This document shows, one piece after another, positions 33,501 to 44,535 of a DNA stretch of 64,000 nucleotides; position 1 is the first letter of the stretch; every line of letters begins with the position of its first letter. Location of the stretch: NCBI RefSeq assembly GCF_047496725.1, contig NC_132971.1, positions 6,808,501-6,872,500 on the forward strand, given 5' to 3'. Both the position numbers and the translations under genes were made by a program. The notes below the pieces were generated by a model. The model was not told the origin of the DNA and did not search any database. It saw only the letters and a list, made by a program, of their open reading frames with translations. Source of the DNA: Anoplolepis gracilipes. Lineage: Eukaryota > Arthropoda > Insecta > Hymenoptera > Formicidae.

Positions 33501-36031
33501 TTAGATTACAACATCCTAAGGTCAATATACCTTTGATATAACATAATCAAATGTAATTACACAAGTGTTTAAGCGCGTGTGGAGCAACGCAACGTCGACG
33601 AGAACAAACATCTACATCGTAAAGCGACGTCTCTCTGCATGTAATAAAGATCACAGAAGGCGTACCGATTTGTAATCGGCAAAAAGGGAGCATCTGAGTC
33701 GATTAAGAGATTTTACGAACGTTGAGATGAGTGTGTTGGTTGCTCCAGTTATACGAGAGCGCAATGCGCTATCTTGTCTGACAGTGTGGTATCTGACAAG
33801 CATTGTAGAATTTTATTAAATCCGGTCTTTTATTAAATATATATTTGATAGCTACGGAATGTTCGATTTTAACGATACAAAGTATTTTATGTACATAAGA
33901 ATGTGGGAAACATTCTTATAAATTAAACAAATTCCGACAATTGAATCTAACGTTATTATTACGTTACTAATAAATAATTTTAGAGAGTATGATTTTTTTA
34001 TCGCGAGTATTTCGATTACGAAAGCACGAACTTTGATGTTCCACGTCAGTGGCAGCGCTTTAAACAACGCCTCAAGTAACTTATTTAGTTGCGAACTGTA
34101 CGCGCGGCCACTTAAAATTTATTAACTCATAAATTCTCGGCCCTCGTACCGTTACCGCGTTACGTACCACGTGCATGTTCGATAAACTGCACTTCATAAA
34201 TTCATGCGGTATCGCGCGGTCAATAAGCTTGAAATCGATTCGTCTCGTATCTAAATCTAGCAGAATTTCCGCGATTGGATAGCGCCAGCGTATCGCTGAA
34301 TCGTGATTCATCCGGGATTTCTCCCACGAAAAGAGAGCAGTCTCTCACAACGTTAGAATGCGGGAAATATAACATATTTCTTTTTATAATATAAAATTTT
34401 TTCAAACAAGCAACTATCAACTTGGCGAATAAAAGCCATACGCGAATGTTAATGCGTAAATTTCTTAGAAATTAATTTTTTCTGCGAAAATTAATTTAAA
34501 TATTAAGAGCCCTATATCCGAAATATGAAATTTTTAGTTTAATAATTCGGCAAAAATTCATTACAAATTTCTAGCAGAAAGAAATAAAAATTTACAACTT
34601 ATTTTTCAAGGAATTCCAGCATCTCTGCTTTAATCATTTCTCCGCAGAATTTTATGCCTGTAATGTGCGCGCGATTTCGGCTGTCGCGGGATCTTAAATC
34701 GGGCCCGAGACAGGTAGTCCATAAAGATGGGGCGGGCAGACGGAAGGAGGAGAAGGGCTTCCCCGGAGAGCGTCGACGATGGAATGCGAAAGCGTGGGTT
34801 CGGTTCGGCCGTAACGCGATCTCGATATACAGCGACGAGAACGCGCGGTGGTGGTGATCGCGGAGGGGGCCCGATGAGAGCTTCGGGGCCCAAACCCAAA
34901 GGTGTACGCATGTGTAACGGTACTCTCTGCGCGATCGCTCGATTCGATCGCCTCTCTCGTAACGCGTTCTCGATCGTCTCTCGTACGATGTGTGCGTACA
35001 CGTATATGTATATGTACGTATACACGCGCGTTTTCGCCGTCTCGGCGGAACTGGAAAGTGAACGAGCGTTGTCGTCGTCGGCGTCTGCTTTGAGGAAAGA
35101 GAGGAGCGTTGGACTTTCTCCCGCGAGATCCCGAAACTATAGTCTCGATCCAATCGGTTATTTCGCATCAAAACTCGAAAAGATTGACATCTCTTTTCAT
35201 TTTATCATCTCTCGCGATCATTGAGCTTTTAAGCATTAATGACAGAAAAAAACGACAAGAATCGTCGCATCCAATCGATACGACGATTCTTGTCGTACTG
35301 AGGGAAACTGAATGAATAGCCCCCCAAGACAGGTTGCTAATTGTAAGTCCCGAGACCGAATACGCGACGATGACTGACTTAACTGGAGTGGATACAGAGA
35401 GAGCGTCGGGGTCCAAGATATAAATAGCCGCTACCACTTACCGTCAATTCAAAGCGAGCGCAAGACTGTAGTTCCTCTGTACAACTCATCGCGAAATAAC
35501 GCAGTGAAAAATACTCCTCAAGAGTCAAACGATTCTTTGCTCAGAAGTCAACGTATTAGATTAGCCTATTTTAATTACGTATAAAATTATCATCGGAAAA
35601 GGTCAATACGCGGTAGTCAATACAGACGGATAAATTTTCTCAAAACCAATTTCTCCAAATATTCAAGTCAGTACTGAGAGACATTCAAAGTCAAATTACA
35701 ACAGCGTTAAGTAAAATAAGTCGTCGATTAAATTTGCATTATCAACGAGACGGACACGCGATATTGCAATAGCGAGAGGCAGCCACGACATCTGATTATA
35801 AAGAATTTTGTTAATTGTTTCTAATTTATGTTTCCCGCGGCAGAGGGGGATTTCGAGCCAAGGGAAGAACAGTCGACACGCAGATGTATATAATTGTCGT
35901 CCCTTTGTTACTGGTCGAAACTGCTAGCGGCTACATGGAATTGAATGCCGTTTTAACCCGTCGCGCGTGTATATATTTGCTAGATCAAATCGCAAACAGC
36001 ACGGAATTCAGCTGATACACAGATCAATGTC

Positions 36032-36067
<36 letters not shown>

Positions 36068-37353
36068 AGAGAAAGAGAGAGAGAGAGAGAGAAAGCAAGA
36101 AAGAGAGAGAGATAGAATGATGATTATTTTAATATCAAAGCATATTATTTTAAATTAAATGTTCATATCAATCACGATGAAGAAGATATAAATATGTCTC
36201 TCGCTATATTTATCTCCCTCTTTCTTTATATTTATCTCGTTGATCGTTGTCTCTTTAACTTTAATGTAGGGATCCGTATCTAACGCACAGCGATATAACG
36301 ATCGATGAGTCAGAAACGTCATTGCGTCGAAGAGATACGCTTGATTTGTCGGCGACGTAATGGCGACATAGGGCGTCTAGCTCCCGGCATGCTCGGACGA
36401 GCTTTGTAAACCCGAAGACATCACCTCGTTAGCGGGTGAAGTTATTAAGTGCTCCCTTGTTAACGAGACAGAACGGTCGTTAACGCGATCAGAGAGCTGT
36501 ATACCGGAACATTGACTATTATATCTATCGATATGATAAATCAATAGATAAATAGTAGAGCGATATAATTGCTGCAAGAATAAACGTGAAATTATCGAGT
36601 TTCGTGAAAGTGGGAAAAAGATTCCTCGAATTTACGATAACACGATACGCTTATCGAATATAAGCGCCTCGAATATTCCAAAGTGCATTTTAATTGCTTG
36701 CAACTTTCTATATTTTACGCTGATTCATATAATAATATCTGTTAAATTAAGTCGTAAGCAGAAGAGAAATAAATTTCTCGTCATTTACGTCGGTGATATT
36801 TTTCACGATGATATTTGTCACAAGAACGAGACTGAATGCGAAGACAGCGTTTCATTACGTAAAATCCGTTTAAAATCGTTTTCGAAGAAAATTGAGGCAG
36901 AGAATTGGTACCTCTTTTCGCGGCTACACTTTACCAACCTTGACCATTGGAGTGATTCTGTTGCGGTGATTGGGGCTGGCCCTGCGTCAGTATAATTTGG
37001 CTCTCGAGCTGCTGGAGCTCCGCCTGGAGTTCGTTCAGCTTGCTATTCGCCTTCTTCACGATCGTCGCGACGTCAGAGAGCGACTTGCGATCGGTCGCGA
37101 CCTCTCTTAACTTCTCCGCACCAGCCTTAATCTTCAGTTCCTGTAAAAAGAAAGAACGCAGAAATTTATAAATAAAATATGATCTTAAATGGAATCAATG
37201 TTATATGGAATATTATCATCGATAATATAGAATATAATCGCCGATAAGAAGTGGTTTCAGTTATATATAAAAGTAGTACTGTAAACAGTGAAATCTCATT
37301 GAAAGAATCAGTTGTAGCGGTTTCAATCAATAATATTTTAAATTGTGTCTCAT

Positions 37354-37413
<60 letters not shown>

Positions 37414-40400
37414 ATAAATTAATTTAATTATTATATTTTCTGTTAAAGAAATATCTAAATTTAAATCTTATTCATTTCTTATAAGTTTATCACATCTTAA
37501 AAATAAAAAATGTAGCATGTATATATAATTCTAAATTTGAATACTAATTATAATATGTTCTATGTATGTTTGTGTGTGTATAGAAAAAATCTAAAATAAA
37601 TAGAAAAACTTTAAAAGTTATATATTACAATTAATGCACAATGGTGATATTTTTCAGTAAAATGTAATAATTAACGAGATGGAGGAACAAAGCAGGAGCA
37701 TTTTTACTGAAAGTCAGTAATAATATAATATAATAATACTCATTGTGTCACTGCTTTAGTCAGAGATAATTTCACTAATTTAGTTTAGAGAGTATACGCG
37801 GGACACCCGTGCATCGCGAAGTGAATAGCAGTTGTGAATGACCACCGCGCTTGTTTCGGGCGAAAAAGCAAAGTCTTGTGTTCCGCGAAATTTAACTGCA
37901 TACATTTATTATGCGGTCGGCATGTTGCTCGCATAAAGCGCATCCATCGTGCCGCTCCTTCATATAGTAAATGAGACGTAAAATTGCACACGTGCCCAAT
38001 GATACCCTTCGCTATTCTATTACCGGCTGTTGCACAGTCGCGAATGTTCGCGATGAATCACTCGATAGGGTTTTTATTTTCTAATCTAGAGCGTGTTACA
38101 GCACGCGCCATGCAATCTCCAACTATTGCGCCAATATATATTGAGCGAAACAAAAAGAATTTTTCTTCGACAATCATTACTAAAAAAATAAAAGAAATAA
38201 ACCTGTTTGTTTAACCTGTTTATCTTATCTTTCAAAAATAACAAAATAATAAAAGAGAAAATAATGGACGAAATAATAGCGCAATTGAAATGAATGGTCG
38301 ATTTCTGAGACACTTTATATGCATCCATTCTGTTTACAACGCTGCAGTTGACTTACCGTTTGCAGCAAATTGCTCTGATAACAAGCATTTATGAAAATGT
38401 GCTACGTTAAGAAACCTATCGTATCGCATATTATTACATTTACACACGAACGGCTCTATTTCACAGTGGATCCATTAACGGTAGATATTGGTTAAAGACG
38501 ACTCATAACGAGTCTCTCGTAAAGGTGTTTACAAGTAAGTACCGAGAGATGGAACGGGAGGAAATAGTAAGGGAAAAAAAGGAGAGTGAGAGAGTGAGAG
38601 AGAAAGGGAATCGTATCGCCGGACGCAAAACTCGTTTCTATACGCGAGTCGCAGAAACGTTCGGACCACCCTCAAGTTTTCATTCGCAATGTGATTTAAA
38701 ACGCACGTTCCGGGGCGCGCATCCGGAAACCATCGATCATGAAATCTTATTACGCGTGTACCTGGCACCGGATATTAAAACACGTATAAGCGAAAAGTTC
38801 AATCGCGCATAAATACTTTTACGAGAGTGCCTGTTCAATCTTATAAAAAAAATTCTTTAATCTTCGAGGCATTTTTTTTATATATTCAAAATTCTAGATA
38901 AAGAGAATATTTTAAAGATTCTTTGGTGCAATTTTCTAAAATAATTTTTTTATCGTACACATTTTCTAACGCTTTTCACTTTTCATATGAAGGAAAGACA
39001 CAAAGCTTAAGTTTCAAGTGCGAGATTTACAAATGTACTAAAAAAAACTAAATAACTTCCTTTTTAAAATAACAATTTTTAACTTTTGTCATTTTCATTT
39101 TTTTATCATTAAAAATTAAAATGAAGAATATGTACTACATATTTAATTTTTGTTAAGACATTAAATATATAAACAGAGATAGATAAATATATTTATAATT
39201 TACAGTATAAAAACAAAATTATTAAAGAGAGAATTTTTTTTTAATTCCCTGAGTCCCAATAAAATTCCATGAGAGTACAAAAAATATTTCCAGAGAATTC
39301 CAGGTTTTCTATTTTTTTTCAAGGAATATACATCCTGCTTTACTACCTTGTAATCTTATAGCACTCCGGATACATAAGATTATCGAAGAATCCATTTCCA
39401 TCGATTATGAAAAAACAAGATTGATTAGTTCTATATAGTCCTTAGTCTCTTCACTAGTATCATAAATGTCTAATTGTAAGTCTAATTGTAAATTATCTAT
39501 TATTTTTTTATTCGAGAAAGAGATTAAAAACAGTAAATGTTTTAAGATTAAATAAGGAGAGATTAATTGAATTAATTTTCAAAATAAAAAAAAAACATGG
39601 ATTATTATCTTAGAGAAAAAGAGGGAAAGAGGACAGTATACACAGAATAGAGAGAAAATAAAATGCGCAGAATAAGAGGTGTCGAGACTAGCTATCGTGT
39701 ATACAGAGAAAAAAAGTGGCTTCGCAGAAGTTGACAGTCGACGAAGGTGTAAGCGAAACTCGACATACCTTGCGTATTTCTCGGCGTATGTGTTCCCGCA
39801 GCACGTCAAGACGAGCCGGCAAGGGCACCTGGTCACTGCCAGCAACTCCATACTTGCTCGACAGTTCGTAAAGAACTGGGTGCCTGATGTAATCGCCCTG
39901 AAACAGATTCCAAGTTCGATCTCGCGTTATTGACGGCTAATGTATCGCGAGCAGAATTTAGGCAAAGCCACGAGAGCGATAAGGTCGAGCGGCTTGTCGG
40001 ACGATTAATCATTCTCCAACTATAAATCCTTTCTCCGCAATTTATAATATTGAAATAAAGCTTTTTGCTTTTGTTTTATTAATAAATTTAAAATTATAAG
40101 AAAAACATATTATATTATACATAGTATTATAAATAATATTGTAAATACATATATTCAATCCACTTCCTATCTTTTTTATCTGCGCTATGTGCTAAGCAAG
40201 ATTCATATCAATTGATGATCGATATTTTACTGTGTTTAGAAACACAGATTACATAGTCGATATCATAAAGATGTAATCTTTCAACATTACATCCGCGTTG
40301 ATATTCTGTAATAAGGATGAGCGCAGTGATTTCACGAGAGTGTTGAGATAATACCGGATGGAAATTGTGTCGATGATCGGAGATATCGCCGAGAAAACAT

Positions 40401-41764
40401 CGTGGAATACACATCTCCTAACCGGAAATCGTCTGGCGCGGCGGACATATGGCCTACTCGTAAGAGATACGGATATAGACTCTAGGCAAGCAACACACGC
40501 GAGAGGGGAAAGTATCGATCTCTCGCGGTTTTGCAATGGCTGGCGCGAAACAACATCGTCCATTGTGCGTGGATGGGTGTCAATCCACGTTGCGATTCAA
40601 TTAGTTCGCCCATTGAAACATTCAAGGGTATTCGATTAGTTTCTACAACGGACGCGAACCTACTTCAAATGTACAATGAGAAAGATATAATCCGCGAGTC
40701 GCAGTCGACGATTCTAAGTCATATCTGTCAGGGACTTGTGTTGTGTCAGCTGTTCGATTTTTCTAAAGAGCACGTCTAACTTAAAGTTTGACACAATTTA
40801 AAAACGTACCGCACGTGGCGCGATGCAAGTTTGGAAGTATTTAGAACTGGCCTTGGTCAACGAGATGCATCTGCCCGCGCCCGATTTCTTCTTCGTTTTA
40901 TTCACGTTGATAAATGACATTTTTATTCCGTGAGAGAAACGCGACTTTACCGTAAACGAAATGTCCGAGATATCTCTGACCCTTGTTAACGCATTATCGA
41001 GCGATACGTCGAAATAAAGAGAATAGACGCTGTAGAGATAGTCACCCTATTAATAACATGTTATTAAAACATACACGTTTGAATAAGAAAAAAAAACAAC
41101 AGTTTCCGATTGATCTATTACTAAATCACACAGTCACTATGAGCGATAATCTCGAAGTTACAACCGTGCAGGCAACGTAACCACGTAAACGTCGACCACC
41201 TGTTGCAGCGAAAATCTACAATATCACGTCCGCGCACCGTATTTCCACTATCGCTATTACACTCGAAACTTAGATATAACAAAACGACATTTTTACACAC
41301 GGAGAACGTGACACATGCTCCTTCGAATTTGAGAATTCGACTGAAGAAGATACAGTGCCAACGCGCTACGCCGTTATCTCTTATCAGCCATACCGATAAC
41401 AGCGATATATTCGAATGCAAAAACCTGCACTCATATCGTCTCACGATGCTTACATAAAGAAGACGAAGGTACTTAAGAAAACAACAGATTAATTTCTTTG
41501 ACTAACGTGTACCTAACTTGATGCAATCGTATCACGCATAAGTTGTTTGCCTCAAGATTTGTAATACATACATTTAAGTAAATAAGCCCATTTGTATACA
41601 TCACATTAAATCTCATTTGTAAGTTTTCGTAAACAAAATTTTTTTTTAATTAGTTACTTTATGAGTAATCTTAATAAATTCAATTTAGCAAGAAATGTAT
41701 ACGAATTTATATTTTAAATTAATATATAAAATATATATTTATAATAATACTAAAATATAAATTA

Positions 41765-41814
<50 letters not shown>

Positions 41815-43657
41815 TATTATGTAACAGCATATGACTATTAAGTTTACTGAAATTGTGCTATGTTAAAAATTGTTGCACAAAATTGTGACACCTCATTTTA
41901 CAATTGAACTGTACAAGTTATACTTTGTATAAATTACAAATTGCCAGACGGAGATAGGAAATGATGAAAACTCTAACTGTCTTCGAGGAGAATGAAAGTA
42001 GCTGGACATTAAAATTTAGGAGAGCTGAGACGGATCTCTCTCGGGGAGAAATTCGCGTACGAAATTTGTCTGACACTAACACACTGACGCACAATCTATT
42101 TTTATACATTCTACAATATTTGTGCCATGTACAATAATTCCGGGAGGTCAACAGACGTCGCGACGTCATAGGAACTTCCCTTTTCCCCGGTGAACGAGCG
42201 TTTTTGCTTTGAGGAGCTTGAGAAATATATACGAGCAGTGTGTCTGACTCACACGTAAGCGGAGCTCTGCTCCGACATGGAGAATTGTTTTTGCTGATGC
42301 AAACATCCCAGGCGAACCATTACGTGTGTTGAGCGCAACGTCAAATTTAGAAAACATCTCTAACATCTGCGATAGCATTGAATTATCGATCCATTAATAA
42401 TTCATTAATACAACTACATTACGAGAACATTTTAATCTGGCACGTATATAAAATATGCTGCAAAATTCGCGTATGTCATAGAATCAACACGTGATATATT
42501 AAAAAAGAAAAAAAGAATTTTATGTAAAATCCAGGACTAAAATTATTACATCCGTGATATTCTCGATATTATTTCTCGCAGAATCTGAAAGAGCTAATAG
42601 TCTGATATCGGAAAGCAAATTCTTGATCGAAAATGAGATTCGCAGTTATAAACGTGAAAGTTTCGGCGCTGATTCCATGACTCTCGGTTTCCATGATTCT
42701 CTGATTCGACCACGTATTAAACGATGCACAACTCTCGATGCTTGTGTTGTCAACCGAACGCGCTCCTCGGTCTCGTCGGTAAATGAGGCTCGCGGGGGAG
42801 CAGGTGTTACCGGGGACCAACCGGCGCGAAAAGTCAGTCGGGACCGGTTACACTAATGCCTGACTTTACCTTCTCCGTCTATACATCAAGTGAAACGATA
42901 ACCAGGAGTGAAATCGGTATCGTTTCGACAGGTTGAAATTTCAATGCTGAAACATTTATTCGCAATGATTCACAAGATTAATTAGATGCGAAAAGTAACA
43001 TAACATACGCAGTACAAATTCGGATTAAGGAGTATTTAATTAATTAATTTTCTTCGCCTATACTGCAAATAGAAATACAATCTCGGAGCAAGCGACAAAC
43101 CGCGAAGCGGACAGAGTCAATTAACTCAAGTAGCTTAACCAACTAAATGCTAGTTACATCAACGTCGGTTAATCCTCTCGTAGGGTAAAAATTTTCTTTC
43201 CACGGTAATTTAGAAGAGAACACAGCATGGAAAGCCGTTGATTAGAGTCAATTAACCCGGACGATCGGTGTAGGAGGCGGAGCGAGTAAGAAATCGGATG
43301 CATATCAGGTGTGCGCGATCCGTCACGCTTGGTTTCCCGGTCGGCTCAGAGAGCACGCTCGTCGCGAAGCACGAAAACATCAGCGTCGATTTCCCGTCAT
43401 CGCGACGAGGGAAAGCCTGCGAGCCCCCTCCCTGCCATCGCACCTGGGGCCGCTGTACAAATGCATGTGCCCCGCGAATGAGAAAGATGAGAACGCGTTC
43501 TTCGGAGAAATTCGCGTCCTGAGAAAAGTGATCGACTATGGCGTCTGGGATAAGGCACGGAGGAGACTCAGCGAGCGCGCCCGAGTTTCGTAAAGGGAGC
43601 GCGAAGAGATGCTTGGAGGCCGCGGAGACTCACCTGATAATAGCTCGATTCCGCCAT
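16045..43657 (-). CDS. Pkn: Serine/threonine protein kinase N (PKN/PRK family)
   Basis: Eighteen coding exons from high to low coordinate: 43657-43634, 39897-39769, 37140-36939, 28609-28506, 27860-27653, 26866-26712, 20668-20417, 20344-20194, 20115-20028, 19958-19603, 19521-19283, 18279-18118, 17629-17312, 17213-17062, 16968-16749, 16665-16558, 16486-16346, 16188-16045. They total 3153 nt with every junction in phase, giving 1050 aa starting MAESSYYQ. Three HR1 coiled-coil repeats (about residues 25-110, 125-215, 225-305) bind Rho/Rac GTPases. A C2-like domain follows (about 350-500), then a linker with a Pro-rich run and SP/TP sites. The kinase domain starts near 723: Gly loop GRGHFGKV (730-737), Lys752, catalytic Asp848 in YRDLK, DFG 866-868, activation-loop Thr882 in TFCGTPEF, and APE. 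The tail has turn motif LTPPKDPRPL and ends FKDFTYMADWC. Known role: Rho effector controlling actin, adhesion and morphogenesis. Intron 6 hosts another gene. Exon 12 is 162 nt and phase-neutral, so it may be skipped. Confidence 0.97.
18795..18858. repeat. (AT)n microsatellite
   Basis: AT dinucleotide run of about 55-60 bp in the Pkn intron between exons 11 and 12. Confidence 0.9.
21168..23396 (-). CDS. Unrecognised Ser-rich protein, nested in a Pkn intron
   Basis: Two exons, 23396-22509 and 22406-21168, are joined by a 102-bp intron (GAG|gtgagt ... ttccag|CAG), phase 0, giving 708 aa. The start MDKGAATEAEEEERREMYG is the first ATG of a long open frame. The protein is rich in Ser, Thr, Arg, Asp and Glu, mostly predicted disordered, with no signal peptide or membrane segment. 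Visible landmarks are PPWLVRAEVTIRHGD near the N-terminus, DAASQTTDIESV, a KRKSRTVHIDVYCTGSDDD stretch after the intron, a helix-prone basic KHLLQNRKMREYLEKHEIGW, an acidic EESGEDSDES run, and a C-terminal CTCEHC cluster (Cys673, 675, 678) followed by SLSELERHPAFKLRKE. It lies within Pkn intron 6 on the same strand. A minus-strand AATAAA at 21023-21018 lies about 145 nt after the stop. I do not recognise the family. Two long frames joined in phase argue for a real gene; it could be a cytoskeletal or scaffold protein, but that is a guess. Confidence 0.8.
25756..25797. repeat. (AT)n microsatellite
   Basis: Uninterrupted AT dinucleotides in Pkn intron 6. Confidence 0.9.
26150..26275. repeat. Compound (AC)n/(AT)n microsatellites
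   Basis: An AC run followed by AT, then after a short spacer a second AT run of about 45 bp (26227-26275). Located in Pkn intron 6. Confidence 0.9.
27530..27569. repeat. Compound (AC)n/(AT)n microsatellite
   Basis: AC run followed by an AT run and a poly-T, in the Pkn intron between exons 5 and 6. Confidence 0.9.
29781..29855. repeat. Compound microsatellite (ATAG/ATAC/AC/GC)
   Basis: Tandem ATAG, then CATA, then AC, then a GC dinucleotide run ending in GCGCATG. Located in Pkn intron 3. Confidence 0.9.
31173..31374. mobile_element. Foldback MITE with 10-bp target-site duplication
   Basis: A 202-bp element whose left half (AGGGTGTGAAGTTAGCACCC inward) is matched in reverse complement by its right half, leaving a short AT-rich centre. 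The host sequence CGAATTTGAG is present immediately before (31163-31172) and after (31375-31384), a 10-bp duplication. Duplications of 8-10 bp are typical of hAT and Mutator-like elements. The element has no coding capacity. Confidence 0.88.
36036..36114. repeat. (GA)n-rich simple repeat
   Basis: Imperfect GAGA/GAAA purine tract of about 80 bp in Pkn intron 3. Confidence 0.9.
37363..37413. repeat. (AT)n(GT)n microsatellite
   Basis: AT run followed by GT run, within a larger repeated element in Pkn intron 2. Confidence 0.9.
41768..41811. repeat. (AT)n microsatellite
   Basis: Pure AT run in Pkn intron 1. Confidence 0.9.
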
Positions 43658-43670
43658 CTTGCTCCCGCAC

Positions 43671-43726
<56 letters not shown>

Positions 43727-44330
43727 TTCTCTCGCTTTGTACGCTTTCTCACACACTCTCGCTCACGCACTACCGTCGCTTTCCATCCGTCCTTTGTGCG
43801 CGTCGCCAAGAATTGACGTTAGATGGTGGTCCATGGTGCGTTTGACCGCGGCGCCAGAGTTATATTTCACTACGTGCGTCGCGTCGGCGCCGCATTTCGC
43901 GTCTGACGGGAGCCGTGATGTGACGCGCGGCGTCGTCAACGAGCCTCTCTTTCTCCTTCTCTTTCTCTCTAAGAGCGCGACGACCGGACAACCGTTTGAG
44001 CTCGGGGAATCGTTGCTGACAACGTCGCTAATCGACGACGACGTTGATGAAGCTGCGCGCACCACTACAACATAAGCGGATGAATGAGAGACGCGCGAAC
44101 AAAATCCGAACACGACCACATTCCACCGCACCGGACTGGCAACTGGCGGCTGGCGACTGACGGAGAACGCCGGGCCAATCGCCGCGCAAGGCGCCGTCGC
44201 GGCTGATGCGATCTCGCGAGACCAATCAGCGTTCGCCGTCACCCGCGCTCCGGAATCGCGCGCCAATCGAGAGCACTGGCGCCACGAGATATTAAATTTG
44301 ATCGTTGTATCGAAGTTTTTTGACAAAGAT
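43658..44330 (-). promoter_or_regulatory. Pkn: Pkn 5' UTR and CpG-rich promoter region
   Basis: CpG-rich block directly upstream of the Pkn start codon and downstream of the COG6 stop (44536). A purine tract ((GA)n on the minus strand, 43671-43737) lies 14-80 nt before the ATG, so it is probably in the 5' UTR. Three CCAAT motifs occur within about 95 bp (44175, 44222, 44263), a pattern common in NF-Y-type promoters. The transcription start is not determined. Confidence 0.6.
43673..43737. repeat. (CT)n microsatellite
   Basis: CT dinucleotide run with a few TTT interruptions, immediately 5' of Pkn coding exon 1. Confidence 0.95.
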
Positions 44331-44535
44331 ATCCTGAAAATAATTCCGAGATAATTTTGTTAAATAAACAATAAAATGTTGCGGGAATATTATTAAAAAT
44401 AATGCAATTTAAGAACATATCAACATATTTTACATTTTTAAAGGATGAAAAGCTCATTTTTTAATATTATTTATTATCGTCTAATTGTGTACATATAGTA
44501 TATATATCTTTAAAGATCTGTAAAAAAATATACAA

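Larger units (their letters stand above)
28610..36938. other. Pkn: Pkn intron 3 (8.3 kb), no coding exon recognised
   Basis: The largest Pkn intron. It contains CpG-rich, non-repetitive blocks (about 28700-29300, 30650-31150, 32700-33350 and 34640-35170) that alternate with AT-rich DNA, plus a foldback MITE at 31173-31374, a perfect hairpin at 35252-35296 and simple repeats at 29781-29855 and 36036-36114. Long open frames in the CpG-rich blocks are low complexity or overlap on both strands and look non-coding. Alternative promoters or first exons of Pkn are plausible here but cannot be shown. Confidence 0.45.

Noticed and set aside
34599..35224. Open frames of 131-190 codons on both strands in Pkn intron 3
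   Set aside because: Both strands are open at once because the block is CpG-rich and stop-poor. No domain or splice context supports a protein.
43659..44326. Frames of 138 and 187 codons around the Pkn first exon
   Set aside because: The plus frame is driven by the (CT)n repeat (Leu/Ser runs) and the minus frame lies in the CpG-rich promoter; neither resembles a known protein.
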